Part shown: positions 45,201 to 55,904 of the stretch, piece by piece | Layout of the letters: each line of letters begins with the position of its first letter | Position numbering within the stretch: position 1 is the first letter of the stretch | DNA from: Annona cherimola | Taxonomy: Eukaryota; Streptophyta; Magnoliopsida; Magnoliales; Annonaceae | DNA length: 64,000 nucleotides | Direction: 5' to 3' | NCBI GenBank assembly: GCA_030490835.1 | Contig: CM059971.1 | Span: 7,444,938 to 7,508,937 of the forward strand | Notes under the pieces: model-generated | Databases searched by the model: none | Told to the model about the DNA's origin: nothing | The model's input: the letters and a program-made list of their open reading frames with translations, nothing else | Program-made: the position numbers and the translations under genes

Positions 45201-48200
45201 CTCATTACCGGAGTCATTTGATTATATTGCGATGACATTATTGCACAAGTAGGATACTTTGGAGTTTAATGAGTATTATTATTTCTCTAGTGATGAATGA
45301 GACTCGTAAAAGAAACAGTGATAATGGATATTTAAGTAGTGAGAGCACTTTGATTGTGATTGATGGTCAACAATACAGGCAAAGATCATTAAATAGTCCG
45401 AATGGATCTAGAAGTTCGTCCGGACCGAATAGATGTATTCAGTGCTAGGAATGTAGCAAGAAAAGTCACATAAGAAGAGTCTATTACAAGTGGAAGGAGA
45501 GTTAGAAGAAAGAAAGAAAATGAAATAGGAAAGAAAATATAGAAGAAGCAAAATCATCTACTTATTCCTCATTTGATGTGGATTCAGAAAGTGATGTGTC
45601 ACTCATAGTAGAAACATCTACAGGAAGTGATGATTGGATCTTTGTTTCCAGATGTTGCTTTCACATCTATACAAGAAATAATTCAGTTCATACAAGAAAT
45701 GCAATAGCAGTACCATTAAAATGGGAAAAATCAAAGAGTAGTGTTGCTGGTGTTGGTACAGTACAGATTCACATGTTTGATGGAGTTATACGGAGGTTTA
45801 CTCTTGTAGAACAGGTTCGTAATTTGTGGATGAATTTGACTTTATTAGGAATGATAGACCCCAGAGGGTTAGAGATTTCTACTGGAGATGGGAGTTCTAA
45901 AAGTAATAAAGAGAGCTATGATTAACAAAAGGTAAGAAGATTGAAAGTCTTTATAGATTGGTAAGAACTATGTAGACAGGTGAAGCTCTTATGAAGCCAC
46001 TGAAGATCATATGGTAAAGATGAGTTGTACATGACACCTAAGAGGGATGTGATAGACTGTACAAATTTGAGCACAGTTGGGACAACGCAGAGTCGTTGAA
46101 GACATAAGTTTCTTTACTAGCTGGTAGGTTTGTTTCATGAAATTAAATCCAAAGTGGAGATTTGTTAGGTATCTCTTCTATGTATCTTAGTTAAGTGAGT
46201 CTAGAATTATGTATAAGTTACGAAAGGTGCATGTGAGAGTTATAAATAAGCATGTAATATATAGAGTTTAATAATCATGGCGAGGGGAGAAAGTCTAGGG
46301 AAGAGATTTTCTAAAAGAGGCAATCTGTGGCCTGAGAGAAAAAAGTTATAACTATTTAGTGATTTATTAATTACTTTTTTCTCTTGTAGAGTAAGTTTGA
46401 AGCTAATCGATATTATTTTCTGTGTTTTGTGTTTTGTGTATATGTTTGTAACGTGATCTCAATCCTAACATCTTGGTTTTTCCTTTTGCTTACATATCAA
46501 GTCACATCAACATAAATTTCCATAAAAAAGTCATATCAATATAATCCCATTACAATTAATGCGTCTCATCAGCTTGCTTTTGTTAATGGCAGAGGATCAT
46601 ATTATTCCTATGCCCCAACTCACAGCAGACGAGCTGAGAGAGCTGATCAGGATACCAGACGACAATGGAAAAACAGCCCTTCATTATGCTGCTTGGAGAA
46701 ACAATGCTGAGATAGTTTATATGATCCTCAAAACTGACAGCCTTCGTGTTCCTTACATGGTAGACCAAAATGGCCACTCACCACTTCATGCAGCAGTGGC
46801 TTTTGGTAAGGAATCGTCAATTTCAGTGCTGCTCAAGCACTGTCCAGATACCATCGAACAAATTGACTCGAGCGGAAGGAATGTACTCCACATTGGTTTG
46901 CTACATGGAAGGGACAAAATTATTGAAATTTTGGTAAAACAACCTGAATTTGAAGGGTTGCTTGATGGTACTGATAAAGACGGAAACACACCTATTCACC
47001 TTGCAACCAATCTACGAATGCTCAATCCAACACTACTAAGGATGAAAATAGCGCTTGACGTGATCAGGAATGAGGATCGTCAAATAATGAGTATTATACG
47101 TCGTGCCGCTTCTTTATGGTATTACCCTTGCCTACACATTTATTTCATCAGACACCCTGCATGTTACACCTTAATTGTTAGACTCTTCGTAGGGGATGGA
47201 TTATGTGAATACCAAATGCATTGCATGAATAACTTATCGGTAATGAAGCCTTGTTTGGAACATGTTATTTAGAATATTACGTCTTGAATGAGCTAACAAA
47301 GTTGCTAAAAGTTATTTTCTGCGTATTTTTGTTTAACAAGTAGTATATATGAGATAGAAAATAATTCAGGGTTTCAATTAACTGATTTTGAGAGGAGACC
47401 CATGTATCCTTTGATTGAAAATAGTGACATTCATGTACAATATGTAGGTGGTTGAAGACGCTTATCTGCTTTAGATGGTAATTTGCCTTTTGTTTTTTTT
47501 TTTGATGAAAAGGAATGACTCTACCCCGACCCCCCCCCCCATTTTGGAAAGGGTTCGGGACAGAGTAATCCGCAGCATTCATAGCCAAAAAATTGTCAGT
47601 ACAAATTTTCACAGCAATATCTTGTGGGGGGTTACCCCACCAGGACACATCATCCAGTACAGAGACAGACGCCCGATCCGCGAACGCGTGAGCCACATTG
47701 TTTCCTTGCCTTAGAACATGATTGACAGATATATGGGTGTTGGCGCATAGAATCGATCTGATCTCGTCGATTAAGTGACCCGCAGGAGAGAATATGTAGC
47801 TAGCGTTCGTCAGATAAGAGCACAGGAGAAGTGAGTCAGACTCGATTTGGACCATACGAAGCTTGAGGTGCAAGGCCCACTTGATACCAAAAAGAAAAGC
47901 TTTTGCTTCCAACAAAAGAGGAGACTCCCCCCCTCCCAACCATCTATGACCCCAAGCAGCAATAAAGTGACCGCGAGAGTCCCTGGTAACAGCAGCAATA
48001 CTTGAGACTCCCCGGCCCGCCACACACCGGCCATCAACATTTATCTTGAAGGTTCCATCTAGTGGTTTTGTCCATCTGGGCACAAGCGGAGTGTCCAAGT
48101 TGAATGCCTGATGGAGAGACTTAACACGCCTCATTTGCTCGATGTAATCCAGGCACCAAGGCAGAATGTCAGTAAACACAGGATTAGCCCCTTCAGCCTT

Positions 48201-51200
48201 CAGTTTGTTTCGCAAGAACCAAACCCACCAGCAGAAGACAACAAAAAGGGCCAGCTCTTCGGCCCTGCCCTTGGAAGATAGGAAACACATGATATCCTGC
48301 ACCGTGGGCGCGAAATGGCCTGCCGGCAAAAATCTTCTAGCAACACATACAATACTATCGCACCTCAAAAATAAATGGTTAGCATCCTCCAAAACCCCCG
48401 AGCAAAAGAGACAAAATGGATTCACATCAACGCCCCTGCGCGAGAGGTTGCATAGGGTTGGAAGAGAATCCCTGAAGAGGCGCCACCCAAAAATCATGAT
48501 TTTGCTCGGCAATCCTGACTTCCAAATAGCCCTAAGACTATCGGAAGGAAGCGTAGTCCCATTCGCCGCCATAAGCCATCTGTGTGCCGACCTTACAGAG
48601 AACTGACCATTCGCCTCAAGCTTCCAGAAGATTCTATCCTCAACAGGATAGCGGGGAAGGGGGACACGGCAAACCGATATCCACCTCTCTTTGCCCACTG
48701 CAGCCAAGACCCGCTCCTTGTTCCAAGTATTAGTCCTTGCGTCGATAAAATAACAAACCGGAACATCATCAGGGATGGATGATGGAAGTGGCCCCGCCTT
48801 GCAGACCCCCCCGTCCAGCCAATCGTCCATGAAGAAACGGACCCTCCTGCCATCCCCAACCCTCCACCTGCAACCCTCCTTAATCTTGTTACGCGCCTTG
48901 AGAATGCCTTTCCAGGTGAACGAGTCTGACTGCTTTGGCATGCAGTCCCAAATATCACAATGGGGAAAATATTTAGCCTTTAAAACCTTGAAGCAGAACG
49001 AAGCCGAATTTGATGATAATCTCCAGACTTGCTTGGCAAGAAGAGCAATATTGAAGGCGTGGAGATCTCTGAACCCCAAACCCCCCGCACATTTGGCCAC
49101 ACACATGTCCTTCCATGCCACCCAGCACATTCTCTGCTTATCCCCGTGTTCTCCCCACCAAAACTTTCTCAGCATCCCATTAATATCTTGACATAGCGAC
49201 TGTGGGAGTAAAAAGACACTCATTGCATAGGATGGGATAGCTTGAGCGACCGCTTTTATGAGCACCTCCTTCCCACCCCATGACAGAAGGCGCCCCTTCC
49301 ATCCTTGAATTTTGTGCCAGATGCGATCCTTGAGACCCTTGAACATCGAACTCTTAGCTTTACCCAACCACGCCGGAAGACCAAGATAGTTTTGAACTTC
49401 GAACCCCTGGGACCCAAGCTTGGAAGACCATGCCTCCCTTTCCCATCTTTTCATGTTTGAACTGAAGAAAAGTGCCGTTTTGTCCACGTTCACCAACTGG
49501 CCGGATGAGGCGGAATAGATTCTGAGAATTTCCAAGAATTGCGTGATTTCCATATCTTCCGCCCTCAAAAAGATGAGAGCATCATCGGCAAAAAACAAGT
49601 GGGAAATTTGGGGCCCTCGGGAGTTGATTCTAATCCCATGCAGAGAACCTCGAGCTACCGCAGAGGAGATTAGTGCCGACAACCCCTCCGCACACAGTAG
49701 GAACAAGTACGGTGACAGCGGGTCCCCCTGCCGCAGTCCCCTCTGAGGATGGAAGAGCCTGGATTTGAAGCCGTTGAGCTTGACGCGATAGCTAACCGTG
49801 GTGATGCAACATAACAGCCAATTGATCCACACCGGGCAAAAATTCATAGCCTCCAAGACCTGTTTTAAAAAGCCCCATTCAACACGATCGTAGGCCTTGG
49901 ACATATCGAGTTTAATGGCCAATTCCTGTCTTCTCCCCCCCTGCGTTTCCTTAGAGAATGTATTGCCTCATATGCGATCAGCATGTTATCTGTGATTAGA
50001 CGGCCAGGCACAAAAGCGCTTTGTTCCTCCCCTATGACCACATTCAGAACAACCTTTAGCCTGTTTGCCAGAACCTTTGCCAGAATTTTGTAGAGTACAT
50101 TGCATAAACTGATTGGCCTGAATTGCGACAGCTCCTAAGCGCCCACCTTCTTAGGAATCAGCACCAAAGTGGTGTCATTTGCCTATCGCATGTGCCTCGC
50201 CAGTTTGTCGTGATCCCTCTCCTCCATGAACAATTTACACCATAAGAAGATAACCTGCCCAACAATATTCCAATGCTTTTGATAGAACGCCGGAGACATG
50301 CCATCAGGTCCCGGGGCTTTTGATGGCCGCATACCCTTAACCGCACAAACCACCTCAACCATACTTAGTGGCTTAGCCAAATCTCTCCTCTGGTCGTCCG
50401 AGATCTTCCTAGTAATGAGGTTCGAGACCCAGATCGCCTCCTCAAGGTTTGAGGAAGAAAAGATTTCAGAAAAGTGAGAAACTGTTAGGTTTAGCATATC
50501 ATCTTGGTCCCTAACCTGATTCCCGTCCCCATCTAGAAGCATCTCAATGAAGTTTGTTCGTCTCCGATTAGAGGCCACCCTATGAAAAAAAGTCGTGTTT
50601 CTGTCTCCCTCCATAAGCCAATGTGCCTTTGCTCTGATACTCCATAACCTCTCTTCATCCTCTAGCAAGAGATTGACCTGAAGCTTGGTTTTCCTGATTT
50701 TGTCGTCCCGCTCGTCAGACGGTGGATGATCCATCAAAACAGATAGTTCCCCTTGCTTCTTAGCGATGGCGCCCCTAAGATTCCCCCTCTTCAGCCTATT
50801 CCATTTGGTAAGCTCTGAGCCGCATCGCCGGATCTTCCCTCTCAATGACTCATGGATACCCTTCGCCCTGTGGCACTCAGACTTCCAAACATCTTCAATG
50901 ATTTTTGTTGCCTTAGAATCGCGGCCCCAGAAAAGCTCATATCTGAATTCTTTTGGGGGCCTTCTCCTGCCCCGAGCGGAATCAAGCAAGAGTAAAAGAG
51001 GGCAGTGATTTGACGAGGAAGCTGCGAGGTGAAGTAATCTGGCATAGGGAAATAGGTCGGTCCACGTGGACGTTGAAAGCCCCCTGTCAAGCCTCGCTGC
51101 CACCCGCTAAGAACCCCTCCTATTGTTGCACCAAGTCATAGGCGAACCATAGAATCCAAGGTCCTGCAGATTGCACCTGTCAATGGTATTACAAAATAGA

Positions 51201-54200
51201 TCCATTTGGGATTGATTGCGGGTCCTCGAACTTTGATATTCGCTAGGCCCCGTCACCTCGTTGAAGTCACCCATCACCAGCCAAGGGGAGTCGCCACTGC
51301 TTGCCAACTGAATAAGCGTATGCCAGGACAAATGGCGGCGATGAGTTTCGGGGTGGCCGTAGAACCCCGTGAAACGCCAACCCAAAAAATCGGCATCTAT
51401 ATGATGTGTCGAGAAACTTCGAACAGTTGCCGGATAATCATTATTCCAAAACATTGCCAACCTGCCACTTCTCGCAACGGATTCCACAACAAAACAAGAA
51501 TCAAAATGTAACTTCCTTCTAACCCTGTCCATTTCCTTCTTACTGCATTTGGTTTCGCTCAAAAAGATTAACTTGGGCGCTTGATTCCTTACGAGATCAA
51601 AAAGATTACGAATTGCACGCGGGTTCCCAAGCCCGCGGCAATTCCACACCAGGATGGCCATATTACCACCTCCCCGTAATAGGTCGTGTCCCCCTCCTTT
51701 GCCCTCTTCTGTTCGGTCCACCCCTCAATAGACTCCCCGTCGTAAGCTCTTTTCGCCCTTCCCGATCCCTCCCCGGCTTCACCCCCACCCCTACCTTCTC
51801 TTTAAACTGTCTTTCTCTCCTTCTCCATCTTCCTTACTTCCCTGTAGAGGTCCACTTGCGTTTTCAGGTAATCCGCCACATTCCATCCACGAGCTTCCAA
51901 GACCGTGTGAAACAGCCCCCTTATTTCCCCCCTCCGCCGCTATCACTTCAACTTCCACAAGCCCCGTGTCCCCCTCTGCCAGATGGTTCTGCTCCAAGAT
52001 GAACTCAAAGTCGTCCCCGATATGGCCTTTCCCCGACTCTAACTTGGACAGGCCTATCCCACCCAGTACGACAGCCTCCCCTTCCTTCCTACCTCCACTG
52101 AATTCCCCTTCGGTTGCAGAAAATTCCCCCGCTGAAACCTGTCTCACATAGTTCTCCAATCCATGGCCAAATTCCGGACCATCGTGAAGTGGGATGGACC
52201 CCACTGCCATCCCTCTCGACAGCCCCCGTCCGGCCTCCATATCTGCTGCACCCCCCCGGGAATACTCCCTTTGCAAACCCCTCCAATCCCCCACTGATTG
52301 CTGCTGCACCCCATAGCCAAAACCCGGTCCAACAGGTGTTGGATTGGACCCCGCTACTTGCCCCCCAGACGTCCCCTAACCAGTCCCCCACGTAGCGTCA
52401 CCCCCATCATAGAGCTCCCATGATCGTTCCTGTGCAGACAGCCACCGATCCCCGCTGAAGCCTGCCTCCCACAGTTGCGCAATTCAGAGCCAAAGACCGA
52501 TCTAGCATGCATTGGATTGGATCCAGCAGCTTGCCCTCCCGACAGCCCCCCTACAGCCCCCAAAACCGCAGCACCCCTCTGCAAGAGATCCCCCCTACAT
52601 CCCCCCACCAGCCCCTGCAACTCATGTGTTCCCATTCCATTACCATATCCCGGGCCAGCAGGTGTTTGAATGAAACCCCCTACTTGCCCCCCAGCCAGCT
52701 TCCCTCCGATGCCCACTACCACTTCACCCCCCTTTGTAAGCTCCCTTAGTACATCCCTGCCTAGATTGCCTACACCCTCCCCACCACTCTCCCTTTCAGA
52801 CACCACGCAGCAGCTCCCGGCCACCTGCACCCCTCAACCGTCTCCTCCCGCTGCCCTGACACCCCTAGGTATTTGATTGGGGCTGACATGAATACAGAGC
52901 CTACCTCTCCACTCACCCTCATCGGCTTCGTTCCCGCCCTTAACCAGCTACCGTAGGGCATGTCCGCCTCCACCGAGCTCCTCTTCTCTATCGGGATTGA
53001 TCTATAGTCCTTATGAACGTGTCCAATGATCCCACATAGGTAGCAAAACAAGGGAAGCTTCTCGTACTGGAAGCTAATCCATCTTCTCTTTTGTTCCCCA
53101 ATACGGATAAACATGCCCCGGCGAAGGGGTTTCCGATAGTCCAGCATCACCCTGATCCTAACATCATTCTCCGATCCAGTGATCTCTAGCACCTCCTCAA
53201 AAGTCTTTGCCACTAGCTCGCCCAGGCTGCATTTGTTGACAATGTAGGGGATACCCTGAACTTGCACCCATAGAGGAGTTTTCACAAGCAGAATCTGTGC
53301 GTAGTCCATCTCCTCTCGAATTTCCTCTAGTATGATCAAATTCCTGTCAAACAACCACGGCCGTCCCTCCATTACCCTTCTTCTGTCTTCAGGGTCCGAG
53401 AAAGAAGCCCGCAGCAAATTTTCCCCCATTTCCGTGAATTGGAGTTGCCCTTTTGTCCTCCATAAAAGACGCAGCGTCCCCTTAAAGAACTCCTTGTTAT
53501 AAGACTTAGACGCCCATAACGTACACATGAGAGCTGGTTCCAATCCCGGTTTTACCCTCTTGATCGCCTCGCCCTCAATTGACAGCGTCTGCAATTCGGC
53601 CTCCAGTAGTTCCTCCGTGTTGAGATTCATCCACTTAATCCTAACGAACAAACCTCCTCCTAATGTGCTTCCAATATCCTGTCTTCCTCCCAACCCACCT
53701 GTCTTTCCCGCCTCCGGCGACCCGACACCCTCACCCAGACCCAAGCACGACCAATCGCCTATCGGGTCTTACCGGGGAGATAAAAGCGCAAATTATTGAT
53801 ACTCGAAGCAGTGCGGTAATTTGCCTTTTGTTGGTCCTAAGCCTCTGTGAGGTTTTTTCCCTATAACCGTTTGGGTGATTTAAATCATTTCCAGACCACT
53901 ACTTATGTTTTTGTTTGTTAATTCTAAGCATACCGGAGGACATAACAAATTTCTAATGATTTAATGGAAGGAAATTGTGACAAACCTAGAATTCTAGCCA
54001 ATTTTTAATTTGCAAAAATACATGGTTTGAGGCATTTGTAGGTGTGATCATTTTGTTACAGATCGTAACATGATTCTCACAATGATATCTAGGGCCCGGC
54101 CTCAACGCATGCCTGACATAGCTCCCGTGAAAAAGATTGATTTGAAAGGAGGGGAAGATTTGAAAGGAAGGGAAAATCAACAACAAGTGGTGACTGTGAT

Positions 54201-54678
54201 CGCATCACTGATTGCCACAGTTTCATTTGCAGCAGCCTTTACCTTACCAGGTGGGTACAGAAGCAGCAGTGAGCCTAACCCAGGAACAGCTATTCTGGCA
54301 AGCAAACCAGCTTTCAAAGTTTTTGTGCTTCTTGATTCTCTTGCCATGAGCTTCTCTATGTTCGCCATAATTTTCTACATGACTGCATGGAGACCAATAA
54401 TTGTGCGAAATATACCTGCATTTGGAGTTCAAATACTGCATATCGGCGATCGCTGTACCCTCATTGCCTGTGTTTGCATGCTCATTGCGTTGTCAGCAGG
54501 CTTGTTTGCGGTAGCTGCAGACGAAAGCACGGGGTTGGCCATAGCTGTGATTGTCACTTCCTGCCTTCTGCCCTTGGTTTGGCTTCTGGGTGTGATAACA
54601 ATCCTAATCGAAAAAATTCTTTCCATCTTGAATAACTGTAGTCATGGTGTGAATCGAAAAAAATTCTTTCCAGCTTGA
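41682..54678 (+). CDS. Ankyrin-repeat PGG-domain membrane protein, copy 2
   Basis: Three exons (41682-42246, 46593-47118, 54093-54678) give 558 aa. It starts [15 protein letters not shown] and keeps all ankyrin repeats, the FTLPGGY motif and four membrane segments, with no stop or frame break. It differs from copy 1 by shorter spacing near residue 25, an extra [12 protein letters not shown] stretch before membrane segment 1 (a 21-bp tandem repeat) and a different tail ([15 protein letters not shown]). Intron 1 (4.3 kb) holds a copia remnant with an hAT element inside; intron 2 (7.0 kb) holds a 6.3 kb LINE in antisense. The LINE is the main threat to expression; whether the intron is spliced cannot be seen. 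Family role as for copy 1: ACD6-like, probably defence-related, by inference. Confidence 0.82.
43243..44318. mobile_element. hAT-like element inside the copia remnant
   Basis: A perfect 8-bp duplication ATCCCTTT lies at 43235-43242 and 44319-44326. The ends are TGAGGATGCAACTTGAGCC and its inverted partner ending GAGTTGCACCCTCA. Subterminal 'cccgaaccc'/'gggttaggg' words are frequent, as in other plant hAT MITEs. No transposase frame. A foldback element is nested within. Confidence 0.78.
43640..44005. repeat. Foldback repeat nested in the hAT element
   Basis: Left CCTATTAGCTTGAGCTAAGC and right GCTTAGCCCTGGCTAACAGG are inverted partners of at least 40 bp, continuing into family F-like AT-rich arms ('acatttttcggatatg', 'cttaaataaac'). 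Confidence 0.65.
46593..47118 (+). CDS. Ankyrin-PGG copy 2, exon 2
   Basis: Acceptor TGGCAG|AGGATC (G|AG gives Glu) and donor TTTATG|GTATTA, phase 2. It encodes the second ankyrin block, ending [13 protein letters not shown] plus a basic linker. The donor has lost the AAG context of copy 1 but keeps GT. Confidence 0.82.
47340..47455 (+). other. Conserved open segment in intron 2, copy 2
   Basis: Counterpart of 15741-15859, with the same frame and stop. It lies immediately before the LINE target site, so it is the last intron sequence before the insertion. Confidence 0.35.
47477..47494. repeat. LINE target-site duplication, left
   Basis: GGTAATTTGCCTTTTGTT, identical to 53815-53832. The last T residues merge with the LINE's A tail (T run 47493-47503 on +). 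Ankyrin copy 1 has a single uninterrupted copy at about 15882-15899. Confidence 0.92.
47511..51661 (-). pseudogene. LINE ORF2: endonuclease, reverse transcriptase, RNase H (disabled)
   Basis: The frame starts at [17 protein letters not shown]. The AP-type endonuclease has LSETK and VMGDFNE, but the final SDH motif reads SNH. A stop at 51107-51109 interrupts it in frame. The next part (51103-50183) is the linker with [11 protein letters not shown] and the start of reverse transcriptase; stops follow at 50183-50185 and near 50138. A C7 run at 49935-49941 marks a one-base frameshift, after which 2.4 kb is open: [20 protein letters not shown], catalytic FADD, zinc-binding RVT region (CLFC...H..C) and RNase H (NVDG, EAKAFL, ESDS). 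The open frame runs through the A tail into host sequence to 47277. Confidence 0.88.
51791..52830 (-). pseudogene. LINE ORF1 glycine-rich C-terminal region, frameshifted
   Basis: Two frames together cover a region rich in Gly, Ser and acidic residues, with a repeated module resembling [16 protein letters not shown] and [16 protein letters not shown] (units of about 70 codons). Such low-complexity linkers separate the knuckle from ORF2 in plant LINEs. On the plus strand the same DNA reads as proline-rich frames, which are shadows. Confidence 0.6.
52770..53744 (-). pseudogene. LINE ORF1, DUF4283-like domain and zinc knuckle
   Basis: A 324-codon frame; the natural start may lie slightly upstream. 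Residues 35-200 or so match the plan of the nucleic-acid-binding domain found in plant LINE ORF1 ([44 protein letters not shown]), followed by a CX2CX4HX4C-type knuckle at [15 protein letters not shown], where the fourth ligand is Tyr instead of Cys. Past about 52840 the frame is lost; the glycine-rich continuation is in other frames (52354-52830, then 51791-52309), so ORF1 has at least two frameshifts. In intact elements this protein binds the RNA template. Confidence 0.8.
53815..53832. repeat. LINE target-site duplication, right
   Basis: Perfect 18-base match to 47477-47494; intron 2 of the ankyrin gene resumes here ('ggtcctaagcctctgtg'), in step with 15900 onward in copy 1. Confidence 0.92.
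54093..54678 (+). CDS. Ankyrin-PGG copy 2, exon 3 (PGG domain)
   Basis: The acceptor differs from copy 1. The TTACAG used there is followed here by a frame with an immediate stop, so the likely site is ATCTAG|GGCCCG at 54092|54093, which restores the frame as Trp-Ala-Arg-Pro-Gln. Four membrane segments follow. The 3' end contains a direct repeat of about 47 bp (roughly 54612-54705) that replaces the C-terminal tail of copy 1. Confidence 0.78.
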
Positions 54679-55799
54679 ATAACTGTATTCATGGTGTGAC
54701 ACAGGAACTCGAACTGTTGTAGCAATTAGTGGTTGTTTATTAATAGTTTCAAGGTGGTTGTCTATTTGTTAGTTATAGCAGATGCATGTTAACTCATGAA
54801 TGACTTTTCTGCTATGATAATTCAATTCCCTATGTGTATTTTAAATCGTTTGTTGGCTGCCCATTTGGGACAATGACTGGCAGATTTACAATGCTGGCAA
54901 TCACAACACCCATCTGCCTCCAACAATGCAGGGGCCAAGGCCAAGCTCTGCTCTCTGGGCCTCTGAGTAGGGGTGTTAATGGTCATGGTCAACCCGTTAA
55001 CCCGCTCGTTCAACCCGTTAATAAATGGGTTTGGGTTGGGATTTTTGAATAAATGGGTTATGATCCGCCAACCCGTTCAACCATTTAATTAAATAAACGG
55101 ATTAGGGTTGAGACTTCGCAACCCGTCTAACCCGTTTATTTAACCCGTTCAACCCGTATAACTCATTTAATATAATATATTATAATATATATGTAATATT
55201 TATAACAGGAATTGGCATTAAAGAGATGACTTGAGATTGGAGTTGATGTTTTCAAGTCAAAATAAATTAAATTCAGATATGTTAGCTTCGAATTATTTAA
55301 TTTATTTAAATTTACATACTTTATTAAAGATTTTTAGCATGAAAATTAGTAACAAACATAACCCGTTAACAACCCGTTAACCCGTTTATTAAATGGGTTG
55401 TAAATGGGTTAGGGTTGAAATTTTTTAAATGGGTTAATAAACGGATTAGGGTTGAGATATATTAAATGGGTTAGGTTTAGGATTAGGCTCCAACCCGTTC
55501 AACCCGATCCGTTAACACCCCTACCTCTGAGAGAGAGAGGTATAATGCTCTGTTCAATGCTGAGGTTTACAGTAATCAGGACATAGCAAACCTGGTTCAT
55601 TGATTTAAATCTGCCCCATTGTTGGTTGATCTTTCTCTTCCCATGATCAAATCCAAGTATGAATCAGCAACAACAAAAAATAAAAATAAAAATAAAACCA
55701 AATTTGCATCACTCTTGCAATTTCAAACTGAGCAATGCCCTCAAGGAGACTGATATTGTCCATTAATCTACTTAATTTGCCAATCTCATGATGTTGAAA
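54679..55799. other. 3' flank of ankyrin copy 2
   Basis: Apart from the MITE, equals 16715-17254. No gene. A short GA run next to the MITE (55531-55539) is absent from copy 1. Confidence 0.6.
54968..55523. mobile_element. hAT MITE in the 3' flank of ankyrin copy 2
   Basis: The terminal inverted repeats are TAGGGGTGTTAA and TTAACACCCCTA. A perfect 8-bp target duplication CCTCTGAG lies at 54960-54967 and 55524-55531. Inside are many 'aacccgtt' and 'aaatgggtt' words in both orientations and no coding frame. Ankyrin copy 1 has the unoccupied site (CCTCTAAG) at about 16960. Confidence 0.92.
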
Positions 55800-55904
55800 T
55801 CATAGACCAAGTGGACCACCACCTTTGTGTCTTAAAAATATGGTGCCAATTGAAAGAAAGATGAAATAAAGGTTAAAAGGGGGTCTTAGGATCACATAAA
55901 AATG

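Larger units (their letters stand above)
42874..46470 (+). mobile_element. Degenerate copia-type LTR element in intron 1, copy 2
   Basis: Orthologue of the remnant in copy 1. The left LTR-like part starts near 42874 (TTCTTAGG, mutated), and the right LTR is 46163-46470 (TGTTAGG to CCTAACA), preceded by the polypurine tract AAAGTGGAGA. This copy keeps more gag (about 44700-45300, with [18 protein letters not shown]) and a longer protease relic (45578-45925, [13 protein letters not shown]; active-site motif lost). Pol beyond protease is missing. An hAT element is inserted at 43243-44318. Confidence 0.68.
47495..53814 (-). mobile_element. L1-type LINE with RNase H, antisense in intron 2
   Basis: About 6.3 kb, apparently near full length. 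It reads on the minus strand from a short 5' leader through ORF1 (DUF4283-like domain with zinc knuckle), a glycine-rich part, endonuclease, reverse transcriptase, a zinc-binding RVT region and RNase H, to an 11-base A tail. It is bounded by an 18-bp perfect target duplication. ORF2 has two in-frame stops in addition to the one in its endonuclease part, plus a frameshift, so this copy is probably immobile. Intact flanking repeats and long open frames indicate a relatively recent insertion, after the tandem duplication. Confidence 0.93.

Noticed and set aside
48166..49191. Plus-strand frames of 100-146 codons
   Set aside because: They are antisense to LINE ORF2, whose minus-strand frame shows clear reverse transcriptase and RNase H motifs.
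51613..53866. Proline-rich frames on the plus strand
   Set aside because: They are antisense shadows of the glycine-rich ORF1 region of the LINE.
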